64,000 nucleotides of DNA from Archangium lipolyticum (GTDB taxonomy: Bacteria > Myxococcota > Myxococcia > Myxococcales > Myxococcaceae), in NCBI RefSeq assembly GCF_024623785.1, contig NZ_JANKBZ010000023.1, forward strand, positions 62,001 through 126,000. Reading direction: 5' to 3'. Below the pieces are notes generated by a model that was given only the letters and a program-made list of their open reading frames with translations, did no database searches and was not told the origin of the DNA. This document shows, piece by piece, positions 17,798 to 26,554 of this stretch. The first letter of the stretch is position 1. Every line of letters starts with the position of its first letter. Both the position numbers and the translations under genes were made by a program.

Positions 17798-18760
17798 TCA
17801 CGCCAACTCATCCCGGCCGGCACGCAGCAGGTATGTCCAGAAGAGGGCCCCCAGCGCGAGCCCCAGCACGCCCTTCATCCACGAGGAGAAGAAGTCGCCG
17901 GGGGACACGAAGCCCTCCACCACGGCGATGAGCGCGAGGAAGGGCGCGCAGCCGAGCACCAGCTTCACCGCCTCGCGTCCACGCAGCACCAGGGCCTGGC
18001 CGCGGGGTAGCTCCCCGGGGTCGATGAGCGCCTGGCCCACCATGAGCCCCGCGCCGCCGGCGATGACGATGATGGACAGCTCCACCGGCCCATGGGCGGC
18101 GATGAAGTCGAACAGCTTGGGGCCCATTCCCTCGTGCACGCACAGCGCGCCCACCGAGCCGAGGTGCACCCCGTTGTTGATCAGCGTGAACACCGTGCCC
18201 AGCCCCAGCAGGATGCCGGAGGCGAAGGTGACGATGATCACCGTGAGGTTGTTGGTGGCGATGCCCGAGGCCACCGCGTTGGGCGGTGCCACGGAGAGGA
18301 TGCCATCCGTCCACATCTCCTTGCGGGCGATGAAGTCGCGCAGGTGCTCGGGCACCAGCAGCTCCGCGCCTCGTGGCTCCAGCAGCACCACCAGCGCTCC
18401 CAGGAGGATGCCCAGCACGAAGAGGCCCGTGCTCGCGGCCACGAAGGCCCCGTTGGCACGCAGGGCGCGCGGGAAGTCCCGGCGGAAGAAGGCGAGGGTG
18501 GCGGCCCACCGCTCACGCGGAGGCTGGTAGATGGCGCCGTAGGCCTGTCCGCAGAGCTGGTTGAGGAAACGGTGCACGTCCGTGCCCGCGTAGAACGTCT
18601 GCGCGTGCGCCAGATCCGCCGCCGCCTTCCGGTAGAGGACGTCGAGCGTGCGCAGCTCCTCCAGGCGCAGGGTGCCCGCGCGCTGCCGGGCGAGCAGATC
18701 CTTCAACGTGTCCCAGTCGGGGCGGCGGCGCGCCACGAAGGCGGGCAGGGGCGTGGCCAC
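17798..18760 (-). CDS. SpoIIM/DUF95-family membrane protein
   Basis: The 320-residue protein has a soluble N-terminal region (about 1-85) followed by six or seven hydrophobic segments. The family pattern of stage II sporulation protein M is visible in FIARKEMWTDGI, ATNNLTVIIVTFASGILLGLG, LINNGVHLGSVGALC and HGPVELSIIVIAGGAGLMVG. SpoIIM acts in peptidoglycan remodelling at engulfment in Bacillus; the role of the long proteobacterial version is unknown. It starts 1 bp after the stop of the RDD gene, so the two are one operon. In many bacteria SpoIIM and RDD genes sit with MoxR and DUF58 genes; none are visible here. Confidence 0.9.
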   Translation of the reverse strand: MATPLPAFVARRRPDWDTLKDLLARQRAGTLRLEELRTLDVLYRKAAADLAHAQTFYAGTDVHRFLNQLCGQAYGAIYQPPRERWAATLAFFRRDFPRALRANGAFVAASTGLFVLGILLGALVVLLEPRGAELLVPEHLRDFIARKEMWTDGILSVAPPNAVASGIATNNLTVIIVTFASGILLGLGTVFTLINNGVHLGSVGALCVHEGMGPKLFDFIAAHGPVELSIIVIAGGAGLMVGQALIDPGELPRGQALVLRGREAVKLVLGCAPFLALIAVVEGFVSPGDFFSSWMKGVLGLALGALFWTYLLRAGRDELA

Positions 18761-18761
18761 C

Positions 18762-19526
18762 TCAGCGCTCCGCCTGGACGCGGGTCCTCAGGAAGGACTC
18801 GGTGGCCTGGGGTGAGGCCAGCACGGTGGCTCGCTCCTCCTCTCCGAGCCCCCCGTAGCGGTCCACGAGCTTCGTCCCCAGCCGCGTCCGGGCCGCCGGC
18901 TCGAGCTGCGGTGCTCGCGTCAGGAAGGCGAGGATGAGCTCCACGTCCTCCGGCGCGAGCCGCATGCGGCTGGAGGCGGCGGACACGGCCGGGGCCTCGG
19001 CCGCCGGGGCGGTGTACTTGTCCAGGTCGATGCGCTCCTCGCGCACCAGCAGGGTGCCGGCGAGCAGGTCCCCGAGCCGCCGGTGCTGGCGCGTCAGCAG
19101 CATGCTCAGGCAGCCGGTGGCGTAGAGCCCGGGCAGGAAGTCCACCACGCGCACCAGGTTGCGCACCGCGCTCTCCAGCACGCCCACGGGCGAGCCGTCC
19201 ACGCGTACCACCCGGATGCCGATGAGGCGCTTGCCCGGCGTCTGCCCGCCCATCACCACCTCGCACACCGTCCAGTACAGCCACTGGGTGGCGAAGACCC
19301 CCACCACCATCAGCGTCCGCGTGAAGCCGGACAGCCCCTCGAAGAAGCCGAGCACGTCGCTCACCAGCAGCGTGAAGGTGAAGTAGGCGACGACCCAGAA
19401 GAGGAACAGCAGGACGATGTCGATCAGATAGGCGAGGCACCGGTAGCCGATGCCGGCCACGGGCAGCGAGAGGGCCACCCGCTCGGGCGTGGCGACATCG
19501 AGGTTCGGAGACGCGGCGGAATCCAT
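18762..19526 (-). CDS. RDD-family membrane protein
   Basis: The 254-residue product carries an RDD domain with three to four hydrophobic segments: RCLAYLIDIVLLFLFWVVAY near residue 28, a central segment with ATQWLYWTVCEVVMGGQTPG, and KRLIGIRVVRVDG. The Arg-Asp-Asp signature is present in variant form (RCLAYLID). The C-terminal 80 residues are soluble and charged, ending in RTRVQAER. It is the first gene of the two-gene unit with the SpoIIM-like gene. Some RDD proteins are ion transporters, but function here is unknown. Confidence 0.9.
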   Translation of the reverse strand: MDSAASPNLDVATPERVALSLPVAGIGYRCLAYLIDIVLLFLFWVVAYFTFTLLVSDVLGFFEGLSGFTRTLMVVGVFATQWLYWTVCEVVMGGQTPGKRLIGIRVVRVDGSPVGVLESAVRNLVRVVDFLPGLYATGCLSMLLTRQHRRLGDLLAGTLLVREERIDLDKYTAPAAEAPAVSAASSRMRLAPEDVELILAFLTRAPQLEPAARTRLGTKLVDRYGGLGEEERATVLASPQATESFLRTRVQAER

Positions 19527-19716
19527 TCGCCCGGGAGATTACCCGGAATGCGCCCGGGGGAACGCCTTCCGTCACCGGGAGCGTGGGAGGCCACCCTCTT
19601 GGCAGGGCAGGCGCCAGGGCGAGCCCCCTCGCGCGCCGCTCCCTCTTCACGCTCCGCGAAGCGTGGTCAAGGTGAAGAGGACAGGGTGGAACCTTCTTCA
19701 TCCGATGGAGGCGGAT

Positions 19717-20229
19717 ATGGCGGACATGGATCGGACGGGTACGGACAAGAACCAGGAAGGCAAGGGCATCGAGCAGCAGGGGCAGCAGGGAATCGACCTG
19801 GAGGCACGGCGCCAGCAGCGGCGGGAGACGCGGCGCAACCAGACCTACAAGGCCTTCCTGGGCAACCTCGCCGTCATCGGCTCGATGAACGAGCAAGAGG
19901 CCGAAAGCGCCGCGGTGTCGGTGCTGTGCGTGCTGGAGCAGCGGCTCTTCGGCGAGGAGGCGGCGCACCTGGAGGCCCAGTTGCCCGGCAAGCTTCAGGA
20001 TCTACTGGTGCGGTGCGAGCGGCACCTGGGCAAGCCGGCGAGCAAGTTTGGCAGGGATGGCTTCATCCAGATGGTCTCGGAGGACCTCGGCGTGGATGCC
20101 ATCGAGGCCGAGCGGAGGATCCGCGCCGTCTTCAGCGCGGTCCGCGAGCAGGTCTCCGAAGGGGAGATCGAGGACGTCATCGGCCAGCTGCCCGCCGACC
20201 TGCGCGAGCTGTGGCAGCGCGCCATCTGA
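19717..20229 (+). CDS. DUF2267 domain protein
   Basis: The 170-residue protein has a charged, Gln-rich N-terminal tail of about 45 residues followed by a DUF2267 domain: YKAFLGNLAVIGSMNEQEAE, AVSVLCVLEQRLFGEEAAHL, then QLPGKLQDLL and ELPADLR-like repeats of QLPADLRELW. Each half of DUF2267 is a small helical repeat. The function of the family is unknown; it is often near stress genes. The ATG at 19717 is chosen because GGAGG stands 5 bases upstream. It converges with the Hsp20 gene, and a terminator-like hairpin lies between them. Confidence 0.88.
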   Translation: MADMDRTGTDKNQEGKGIEQQGQQGIDLEARRQQRRETRRNQTYKAFLGNLAVIGSMNEQEAESAAVSVLCVLEQRLFGEEAAHLEAQLPGKLQDLLVRCERHLGKPASKFGRDGFIQMVSEDLGVDAIEAERRIRAVFSAVREQVSEGEIEDVIGQLPADLRELWQRAI

Positions 20230-20255
20230 TTCCCGGCGAGGCGCTCGAACGGCGA

Positions 20256-20281
20256 AGGGGGCCGGATTCCTCCAGCCCCCT
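20256..20281. terminator. Bidirectional terminator-like hairpin
   Basis: A 7-bp perfect stem AGGGGGC / GCCCCCT with a 12-base loop stands between the convergent DUF2267 and Hsp20 genes. No long T-run follows on either side, so it may work weakly or with Rho. Confidence 0.45.
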
Positions 20282-20307
20282 CCACCCGGGAACCCGTCTC
20301 CCGTGAC

Positions 20308-20823
20308 TCAGGCCTTCACCTTGCCCTGCTTGCTGGCGTCGGTGGCGCCCACCTGGATGCGCTTGGGCTGCACCTCGGGCAGCTTGGGCAGCCGCAAGTT
20401 GAGCACTCCGTCCTTCAGCTCGGCCGTGACGTGCTCTCCGTCCACGCCCTCGGGGAGCGTGAACGAGCGGCTGAACGAGCCGTAACTCCGCTCGTAGGCG
20501 TAGAAGCGGTCCGACTCCTCCTGCTGCTCCGTCTCCCGCTTCCCACCGATGGTGAGCCGGTCTCCCGTCAGCGTGATGTCCAGATCGCTCTCCTTCACGC
20601 CCGGCAGGTCCGCCTTGAAGATGTAGGCGTCCTTCGTCTCCTTCACCTCGAAGGCCGGGACGAAGCTCCACGTCTGCTCACCACCGCCTCCTACGATTCG
20701 GCCCATCCGCTCGAATGGATCGAACCCCATCAATTCCCGCATCTGCTCGAATGGATCGAACCCTCGCGTCCATCGCCCCACCGACGATGAGCCGCTTCCT
20801 CGACGCACCGGAAGATCCGCCAT
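20308..20823 (-). CDS. Small heat-shock protein Hsp20 (SP21-like)
   Basis: The 171-residue product is an alpha-crystallin family chaperone. The N-terminal part carries two copies of a WTRGFDPFEQM / LMGFDPFERM unit. The alpha-crystallin domain (about 50-150) reads FVPAFEVKETKDAYIFKADL, GDRLTIGGKRE and SFTLPEGVDGEHV, with the C-terminal LRLPK strand. It closely resembles SP21 (HspA) of Stigmatella aurantiaca, a protein made in heat shock and in fruiting-body spores (established knowledge). The ATG at 20823 has GGAGGAAAG just upstream. It probably binds unfolding proteins without ATP. A short DNA repeat within the gene encodes the two DPFE units. Confidence 0.95.
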   Translation of the reverse strand: MADLPVRRGSGSSSVGRWTRGFDPFEQMRELMGFDPFERMGRIVGGGGEQTWSFVPAFEVKETKDAYIFKADLPGVKESDLDITLTGDRLTIGGKRETEQQEESDRFYAYERSYGSFSRSFTLPEGVDGEHVTAELKDGVLNLRLPKLPEVQPKRIQVGATDASKQGKVKA

Positions 20824-21319
20824 GACTCTTTCCTCCTTCGTGCTCGGGTCGCACCCGCGCTGGAGCGCGGCCCCCACATTCACGGTAGAGCGGAGCGGGA
20901 CTCGCACAAGGTGTCCGGTGCGAACGCGCATCGTCCCGGAGGCCCATTGCCCGAGGAGCACGGGAGCGCTCACCACCCAACAGCCACCGGGTGCTTTGGG
21001 TATGCCCGTGCACACTCAACGGCAAATTGGCGTGAGCTGGGACTGGACCTGCGCTATTCCAATGAGCATTCGTGGGCAGCGCCGGTCGCACGTTGGGTGG
21101 GCCGGTGGCACTGTCGGGTGAAGTTTTTTCCAGTAGGCGTCCGGAGGTCGTCTCGAGCAGCGCAGAAGCGTCAACTGGTTGGGGAAGCTGCTGACCTGTG
21201 GGATGAACACCCTTGCGGATCGACGAGTCCGACCCACATCTGGTGCCGCAAGGTGGTTTGTAGGTCAGGGCAGTTCGTAGTCAGAAGGCAGTTCGCCATG
21301 ACGGCTGGGGGGCCCTCGC
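20824..21319. other. Gene-free divergent intergenic region (496 bp)
   Basis: This region lies between the start of the Hsp20 gene and that of the LuxR-type response regulator, so both promoters should be here. It is less GC-rich near 21000-21320. I see a near-perfect direct repeat at 21264-21295 but no convincing -10/-35 pair, sigma-54 site, RNA gene or coding sequence. Confidence 0.6.
21264..21295. repeat. Direct repeat GTCAG-(AA)-GGCAGTTCG, two copies
   Basis: Copy one is GTCAGGGCAGTTCG (21264-21277) and copy two is GTCAGAAGGCAGTTCG (21280-21295), differing by a 2-base insertion. They end 24 bases before the start of the response regulator gene. Such a spacing suits a dimeric activator or an autoregulatory site. 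Identity of the binder is unknown. Confidence 0.4.
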
Positions 21320-22009
21320 ATGGCATCGAATCAAGCGGAAGTGCGCGTTGGATTGTTGGAAGGACCGTGGGCGGCGTGGCAAGGCCTCGCCGATGGACTG
21401 CGGGTCGAAGGGCTGAACGTCCTGTGGGTGACCCGAGATGTCCGCACCCTCCTCGATGGAATGGGGACGGATCCTCCGCAGGTCGCCATCCTGGACGTGG
21501 AGCCCGAGGGAGCCGCCGACATGGGCTGCTCGGCAACGGAAGGGCTCAACGTCCTGCGCGAGGCACGCAAGCGGCGCCTGGAGGTGAGGATGCTGGTGTT
21601 GTCCTCGGCCAACGCCCAGGACTTCATCTCCCAGTGCTTCGATGAGGGGGCCTCGGGTTATCTCTTCCGGCAGAGCCTCACGACGAACGCGGTGTGCACG
21701 GCGGTGGGTGCCCTGGTTCGCGGGGAGAAGTTGTTCCCGGTGCAGCTGCTGCGCAATGACTTCGAGCACCCGCCAGTGGCCGCGGCCACCGCGAGCGTGT
21801 TGCTCACCCTCACCCAGCGCGAGCGCGAGGTGCTGGCCTACGTGGCCGGCGGCGCGGACAACCTGAAGATCGCCGCGCACCTGCAGATCGCCGAGCGCAC
21901 GGTGAAGTCGCACGTGACCCAGCTGTACCGGAAACTGGGCGCGGAGAACCGGACCCAGCTGGCGCTGCGTGCGTGCCACCTGGGTGTAAGGCCGCCGCCG
22001 GACTTGTAG
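21320..22009 (+). CDS. NarL/LuxR-family response regulator
   Basis: The 229-residue protein has a receiver domain (about 7-130) and a LuxR-type helix-turn-helix (about 160-220). The phospho-acceptor is Asp59 in VAILDVEPEG. The usual acidic pair near the start is reduced to LLEG, and the conserved Lys is replaced by Arg in GYLFRQSL, so phosphorylation chemistry may be altered. The DNA-binding part is typical: LTQREREVLAYVAGGADNLK and then ERTVKSHVTQLYRKL. No histidine kinase is adjacent, so it is an orphan regulator. It may regulate the downstream glycosyltransferase gene (inference). Confidence 0.9.
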   Translation: MASNQAEVRVGLLEGPWAAWQGLADGLRVEGLNVLWVTRDVRTLLDGMGTDPPQVAILDVEPEGAADMGCSATEGLNVLREARKRRLEVRMLVLSSANAQDFISQCFDEGASGYLFRQSLTTNAVCTAVGALVRGEKLFPVQLLRNDFEHPPVAAATASVLLTLTQREREVLAYVAGGADNLKIAAHLQIAERTVKSHVTQLYRKLGAENRTQLALRACHLGVRPPPDL

Positions 22010-22020
22010 GAGAACACCCC

Positions 22021-22053
22021 CCGGGGGCGGGTCGACCCGCCGTCAGCCCCCGG
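22021..22053 (+). terminator. Strong GC-rich hairpin after the response regulator
   Basis: CCGGGGGC (22021-22028) pairs with GCCCCCGG (22046-22053), and the loop contains a further palindrome GCGGGTCGACCCGC. It begins 12 bp after the stop codon. There is no T-run, so terminator function is probable but not certain. Confidence 0.5.
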
Positions 22054-22087
22054 GTCCCGGGTACGTCAGACCCCCCTGGCAGATCGG

Positions 22088-22100
22088 GGTGTCAGACACC
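22088..22100. promoter_or_regulatory. Inverted repeat GGTGTC-A-GACACC
   Basis: A perfect 6-bp inverted repeat around a single A lies 40 bp upstream of the chosen ATG of the glycosyltransferase gene. The position suits an operator or activator site. It overlaps a possible upstream GTG start, which is one reason to prefer the downstream ATG. Confidence 0.4.
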
Positions 22101-22139
22101 ACTGTCCCGCGCGCTGCGGGAGCCGGGAGGAGGAGGGCG

Positions 22140-22961
22140 ATGAACGGGGTTGTGGGGCTGGAGACGCCGCGGAGCGGTCTGGCGTCGCTGGTGCCGAGGA
22201 GAGCGGAGTGGGAGCAGGGGCGGGCCTTCTCTCGTGTACGTATCGGTCATGTGCCGTTGGATCTGGGGCGCCCGGGTGAGGTGCTTCAGTCCATTGAGGC
22301 CCTGGTGACGCGTGGCCAGGGTGGACGCATCCTCACGCCAGATGTGGAGCAGGTGGTGCTGGCGGAGGCCAACGTGGCGCTGCGCCAGGCGCTCGCCACG
22401 GCGGATTTGTCGTTGGCGGGGAGCCCGGTGGTGGCGCGGGCCGCCCGGGTGATTGGCCCTCGGGTGCCGGAGTCGCTGACGGGCGCGCAGTGGTTGACGC
22501 CGCTGGTGAAGCTGGCGCGTGAGCGGTCCTGGCGGGTGCTCGTGGTGGCGGAGCGGCCGGGGGTCGCCGAGTGGACCGCGTGCGCGTTGAGGGACCGGTA
22601 TGGGCTGCTCGCGGTGGGTGTGGCCGCGCCGGGTGTGCCCGAGGATGGGCGGGGTGCGTGGGTGGAGCGGCTGATCGACCGCATCGCCCTCACACGGCCG
22701 CACCTGGTGCTGGTGTCCATGGCGACGCCGAAGCAGGAGCTGTTCTGCCAGTACGCCGCCGCGCGGTTGCAGCCAGCGGTGCTGGTGGGCATCGGTGCGG
22801 CACTGGAGTCGTCCTGGGACGAGGGACGTCCGGTGCAGCGCTGGCGGGAACTGGCCGGGAGCGGGTGGCTCGACCGCTGCCGCCGGTGGTTGACGGCTCC
22901 GGTGCGGTTGCTGCTCCGGAACCTGTCGTTTCTCCGCATCCTCGCGGGCTCGAGGCGCTGA
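22140..22961 (+). CDS. WecG/TagA/CpsF-family glycosyltransferase
   Basis: The 273-residue protein matches the WecG/TagA family, which transfers N-acetylmannosamine-type sugars to lipid-linked intermediates in polysaccharide synthesis. Motifs: GRILTPDVEQVVLAEANVAL, DLSLAGSPVVARAARVIG, PESLTGAQWLTPLVKLA, LVSMATPKQELFCQ and a late PVQRWRELAGSGWLDR. The canonical ADG active-site stretch reads LAG here, so the acceptor Asp must lie elsewhere or is altered. The ATG at 22140 is chosen because a GGAGGAGGAGGG ribosome site precedes it. The gene ends 1 bp before the convergent LanM stop. It stands alone, without other polysaccharide genes. Confidence 0.88.
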   Translation: MNGVVGLETPRSGLASLVPRRAEWEQGRAFSRVRIGHVPLDLGRPGEVLQSIEALVTRGQGGRILTPDVEQVVLAEANVALRQALATADLSLAGSPVVARAARVIGPRVPESLTGAQWLTPLVKLARERSWRVLVVAERPGVAEWTACALRDRYGLLAVGVAAPGVPEDGRGAWVERLIDRIALTRPHLVLVSMATPKQELFCQYAAARLQPAVLVGIGAALESSWDEGRPVQRWRELAGSGWLDRCRRWLTAPVRLLLRNLSFLRILAGSRR

Positions 22962-22962
22962 C

Positions 22963-25900
22963 TCAGGGCATCGCCAGCGAGAGCACCGAGGGCACGCGCT
23001 CCGGGGCCGCGAGCCGCAGCAGGCCATAGCCGATGCCGGCCAGGCCCATCAGCAGCCCCGGGGTCTCCGTGCCCCGGGGCAGTCCGCAGAGCCAGCCGCG
23101 CTCGCGTCCGGTGTGGATGACGTGGGCCGCGCGCTCCAGGGCGGCGCGGCTCCATCGCGGCTCGCCGAGCCGCTCGCCCGCCAGGTGCAGCGGCTCCAGG
23201 TTGCCCATGTCTCCATGGCAGAGGCAGTGGTTGCCGCCGAAGCCCTCGCGCAGGGTGGTGTCCAGGGCCGTCTGGAGCTCCGCGCGTGTCTGGTCGTCGT
23301 CCTCGTGCCGCAGCGAGCACAGCCTCCCGAGCGCGATGCCCGGGGCCCCATGGCACCACGACACCATGAAGCCGGTGGTGAGGCCCTCCGCGCCTTTCTC
23401 GGGCTCGCGCAGGTCGCGCCAGTTGGCGCGCTCGGGGACGAAGAGGGCGCGCTCGTAGGTGAGGCCCTGTTGAGCAAGCTCCCGGTAGCGCGTGTCGCCG
23501 GTGGCGGCGGCCAGCTCCAGGAGGGCGTACGCGATGCCCGCCACGCCGTGGGAGAAGCCCGACAGGGGCCGATCTCCCGCCGGGCCCTTCCAGCCCACGC
23601 CCCCCTCCGGCATGGGTTGGGCGGTGGCGAGGAGCCGCTCCCCGCATCGTCTGGCGGCCTCCAGGAACCGCGAGTCCCGGGTCCGGGCGTGCAGCCCGAG
23701 CAGGACGAGCGTGCTCCCGGCGGAGCCACTGAGCAGATCCAACCGCGTGTCGGAATCGATGAGCGCTTCCAGCGCCGGGAGTCCCTCGCGCACCTCGTCC
23801 AGCAGCTCCGGCTGGTTCCAGAGGACGGCCAGGTGCCCGAGCACGTACGCGGCGGAGGTGCGGCCGACGAAGGCGCCCACGCCCGTGTCGCTCGGGTCGG
23901 GGTTGCGCCAGGCGTCCCGGACGGGCTCCAGGGCCGCGCGGGCGAGCTGCTCGAAGTCCGCGCGTCCGGTCTCCCGGGCGAGGTAGGCGAAGAACAGGGC
24001 GAGCCCGCCGACGCCCTCGTACACGTCCGTCCCGAGGGGCGCGAGGCTCCAGCGCCACCGGTCCAGGTCCTCCAGGTTCATGCCGATCCAGGTCGCGTCC
24101 GTGCGTCCCCGGATGGCCTTGGCCGCGAGGTCCTCTCCAATGGAGATGGCGGCGGCGAGGCACTCCTCGCGCGAGGCGGGCGCGGGGGTGGCCCGCTGCG
24201 CGGCCCGGGCGACGACGGGCGCGGCACCCCGGCCCTTGTCGAGGGACACCATCGACTTGCGGATGAGCGACACCTGCCAAGCGCAATCCCTCTCATCCAA
24301 CCCCGCGAGCCGCTCCCGCACCTCGCCCAGACTGTCTTGCGCGAAGTAGTCACGGATGCACTCGCCGGTGCTGCTCCACAGGTGGCGCTGGCCGGGCCGC
24401 GTGGTGAACATGGGGATGTCCCCGAGCCGCAGGTCCGCGTGCTCGTAGGGGACGAGCCGCCGCAGCGAGGGCCACACGGTGGCCTCGGCCCAGAGGTTGT
24501 CCAGCACCTTGTCGCGCTCCAGGCCGTCGCGCAGGAAGTCGGGGTGGAGGCTCTCCTGCAGCAGGAGGGCGTAGCGCTGGGTGGCGCGCACGATGTGGCG
24601 GACCTCCACGTCGGCGAAGCCCTGGAACCGGGAGCCGAGCTCCTCGCGGTGACGCATGAGGAGCCGGTACGTCTCCTCGAAGCCCTGGACGATGTCCTCG
24701 GTGTACTCGGAGGCGTCCACCGGCTGGCCCTGGAGCTGGGGCCTGTTGCTCGAGCCGGACGTGCGGCCCTGGCGGCGGACCACGCGCATGGTGTCATGGA
24801 GCGCGTCCTCCACCATGGGCACGGCCTGGGGTGACAGCTGGCCGGCCTCGCCTCCCAGCCCGCTCATGTCGACGCCCGCGCGTCCCCCCCGGCCGAAGAT
24901 GAGCATGGGCAGCATGCCGACGGAGACGATGGAGCGGTCGAGCGCGCCCCAGGCACGCTGCTGGGCCGAGTCCCCCATCTCCTGGGAGGCCCGCTGGTGG
25001 AAGAGCGCCTCCAGGTCCACGAGCACGGGGTACTCACCGGCGGCGATGAGGTTCTCCAGGTGGAAGTCCACGGCGGCGAGCGTGTGGAGCAGCGCCAGCG
25101 AGCTGCCCTGCCGCCAGTAGAAGCGTTGGAGGGCCTCGCGCGAGTCACAGCCCGCGGTCTCCACGTACTCGACCCAGCCGTAGGTGCCACGGTCCAGCAC
25201 GGTGAGCACCCGGTGCGCATGGCGCATGCCTCGCGTGTTCATCCACTCTAGGAGCTGTTGGAAGCGGACGTCCACCGCGAGCGACTTCGGCTTGTAGACG
25301 AGCTTCAGCCCGGAGCTGAACTGGAGCAGGAGGACACTCCGGCCCTCGCGGTGCAGGTCGGAGATGCCGCTCTGGAGTCCGGTGGGCAGCCCGATGTCCT
25401 GGCCTCCCTGGAAGGTCTGGCCGAGCAGCTCATGATCCGTGACGAGGTGCTGGAGGAGCTCCAGGCTCACGTCGAGCCACCGCTCGGTGCTGGTGGCCAG
25501 GAGCCGGGCGAGGACCGGGTACTCCTCCAGCAGCGCCATGAAGATCCGCGGCTCCCCCAGGTGCTTCGTCGAGAAGTAATGGAAGCGCTCCTGGGGCGAG
25601 CTCCCGGGGAGCTGCTCGAGCATCCGGGCCACGTTGAGCTCGAGGATGAGGGTCCGGGTGGACAGGTACTGGAGCCGCCGTGCGAGTCCCTCGAGCAGCG
25701 CGGCCTCGGCCTCGGGCGCCAGCAGCGGGCGCTCCAGACCATGGCGGGCCTGGAGCGCGGCCATCACCGTCCGCAGCCTCGCGGCGGCGATCCGGAGGAA
25801 CGGGTGGAACAGTCCCGAGAACGACAGCCCGGGCTGCCCCGGGGCGGAGGGCGCCTGGAGCGAGGCGGGCAGGGCTTCTCCGGCGTGCCGTTGCTCGATG

Positions 25901-26190
25901 ACCTCCTGGATGAGGAATACCCATGAGCCACTGTCCTCGGGCCCATCCTCCTGGCCTCCCGAGTGGGAGAGGAGCCGGAGGAAGTCCTGCCGGTCGAGCC
26001 CCACGCTCCTGAGCCGCTCGTCGAGGGTGGCGTCGTCTCCCGACATGAGCTGACGCCAGGCCTCCGCGCGGCGCTCGGCCTCCTCGCGAGCCGGGTCGTT
26101 CCCGTCGGACGGGGCACCTCCCTTCGCGGTGGCCCGCTCGTGGAGGAATGTCGCCTTCTTCCAGGGAAAGACAGGAGCAATGACTTGCAT
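22963..26190 (-). CDS. lanM: Class II lanthipeptide synthetase LanM
   Basis: LanM enzymes dehydrate Ser and Thr of a precursor peptide and then join the products to Cys to form lanthionine rings. The 1075-residue protein has the N-terminal dehydratase (DUF4135) region, with ERFHYFSTKHLGEP, LVYKPKSLAVDVRFQQLLEW and AAVDFHLENLIAAGEYPVLV. The C-terminal LanC-like cyclase starts near residue 720. Zinc ligands are present as Cys946 (SWCHGAPGI) and Cys991-His992 (LCHGDMGN). GFSHGVAGIAYALLELA is another cyclase motif. The ATG at 26190 is chosen with AGGTGAT upstream. It is the last gene of the minus-strand cluster, 37 bp after precursor gene lanA1. Length agrees with typical LanM (900-1100). Confidence 0.97.
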   Translation of the reverse strand: MQVIAPVFPWKKATFLHERATAKGGAPSDGNDPAREEAERRAEAWRQLMSGDDATLDERLRSVGLDRQDFLRLLSHSGGQEDGPEDSGSWVFLIQEVIEQRHAGEALPASLQAPSAPGQPGLSFSGLFHPFLRIAAARLRTVMAALQARHGLERPLLAPEAEAALLEGLARRLQYLSTRTLILELNVARMLEQLPGSSPQERFHYFSTKHLGEPRIFMALLEEYPVLARLLATSTERWLDVSLELLQHLVTDHELLGQTFQGGQDIGLPTGLQSGISDLHREGRSVLLLQFSSGLKLVYKPKSLAVDVRFQQLLEWMNTRGMRHAHRVLTVLDRGTYGWVEYVETAGCDSREALQRFYWRQGSSLALLHTLAAVDFHLENLIAAGEYPVLVDLEALFHQRASQEMGDSAQQRAWGALDRSIVSVGMLPMLIFGRGGRAGVDMSGLGGEAGQLSPQAVPMVEDALHDTMRVVRRQGRTSGSSNRPQLQGQPVDASEYTEDIVQGFEETYRLLMRHREELGSRFQGFADVEVRHIVRATQRYALLLQESLHPDFLRDGLERDKVLDNLWAEATVWPSLRRLVPYEHADLRLGDIPMFTTRPGQRHLWSSTGECIRDYFAQDSLGEVRERLAGLDERDCAWQVSLIRKSMVSLDKGRGAAPVVARAAQRATPAPASREECLAAAISIGEDLAAKAIRGRTDATWIGMNLEDLDRWRWSLAPLGTDVYEGVGGLALFFAYLARETGRADFEQLARAALEPVRDAWRNPDPSDTGVGAFVGRTSAAYVLGHLAVLWNQPELLDEVREGLPALEALIDSDTRLDLLSGSAGSTLVLLGLHARTRDSRFLEAARRCGERLLATAQPMPEGGVGWKGPAGDRPLSGFSHGVAGIAYALLELAAATGDTRYRELAQQGLTYERALFVPERANWRDLREPEKGAEGLTTGFMVSWCHGAPGIALGRLCSLRHEDDDQTRAELQTALDTTLREGFGGNHCLCHGDMGNLEPLHLAGERLGEPRWSRAALERAAHVIHTGRERGWLCGLPRGTETPGLLMGLAGIGYGLLRLAAPERVPSVLSLAMP

Positions 26191-26227
26191 GGGTATCACC
26201 TAGGTCGATGTCCGGGGGGCCGTGCGG

Positions 26228-26467
26228 TCAGCTGTCGAGGAGGGTGCAGTTGATGATTCCGCACGTCTGCTTGACGGGGCCGACACATCCCGTGGACGGT
26301 TCCTGCTCCACGGATCGTCCACCGATGATCCCGAGCAGCTCGCCCTCGTCGAGATCGGTCAGCGCCTTGCCGCACGGGCTCTCGGGAAGGATGGCGCGCT
26401 CCTCGGCGGAGAGGCTGGCGCGGAACGCGGGGTCCTTCCATGCGCGGACGATCAGTTCCTTCTTCAT
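26228..26467 (-). CDS. lanA1: Lanthipeptide precursor A1 (mersacidin/lichenicidin-type leader)
   Basis: The 79-residue peptide has a leader MKKELIVRAWKDPAFRASLS... ending in the double glycine at 49-50, the cleavage site for C39-peptidase exporters. The core is residues 51-79. It contains Cys61, Cys69 and Cys74, with Ser52, Ser58, Thr59, Thr68, Thr75 and Ser79 as possible dehydration sites, so up to three rings are possible. The part VKQTCGIINC is the ring-rich end. The leader is 78 percent or so identical to that of precursor A2. The gene lies between lanA2 and lanM on the same strand. Activity (antibacterial or other) cannot be told from sequence. Confidence 0.95.
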   Translation of the reverse strand: MKKELIVRAWKDPAFRASLSAEERAILPESPCGKALTDLDEGELLGIIGGRSVEQEPSTGCVGPVKQTCGIINCTLLDS

Positions 26468-26554
26468 GGTGCTTCACTCCTGAGGTTGTGGGGGGCGCCG
26501 GTCATCGCGAGCCAGCATCTGGTTGGAGCGTGAGGGGGAGGGATGTGACGAAGT

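Noticed and set aside
21098-21120. Possible sigma-54 site TGGCAC near 21103
   Set aside because: The second element lacks the GC at the required 10-base spacing, so it does not meet the sigma-54 rule.
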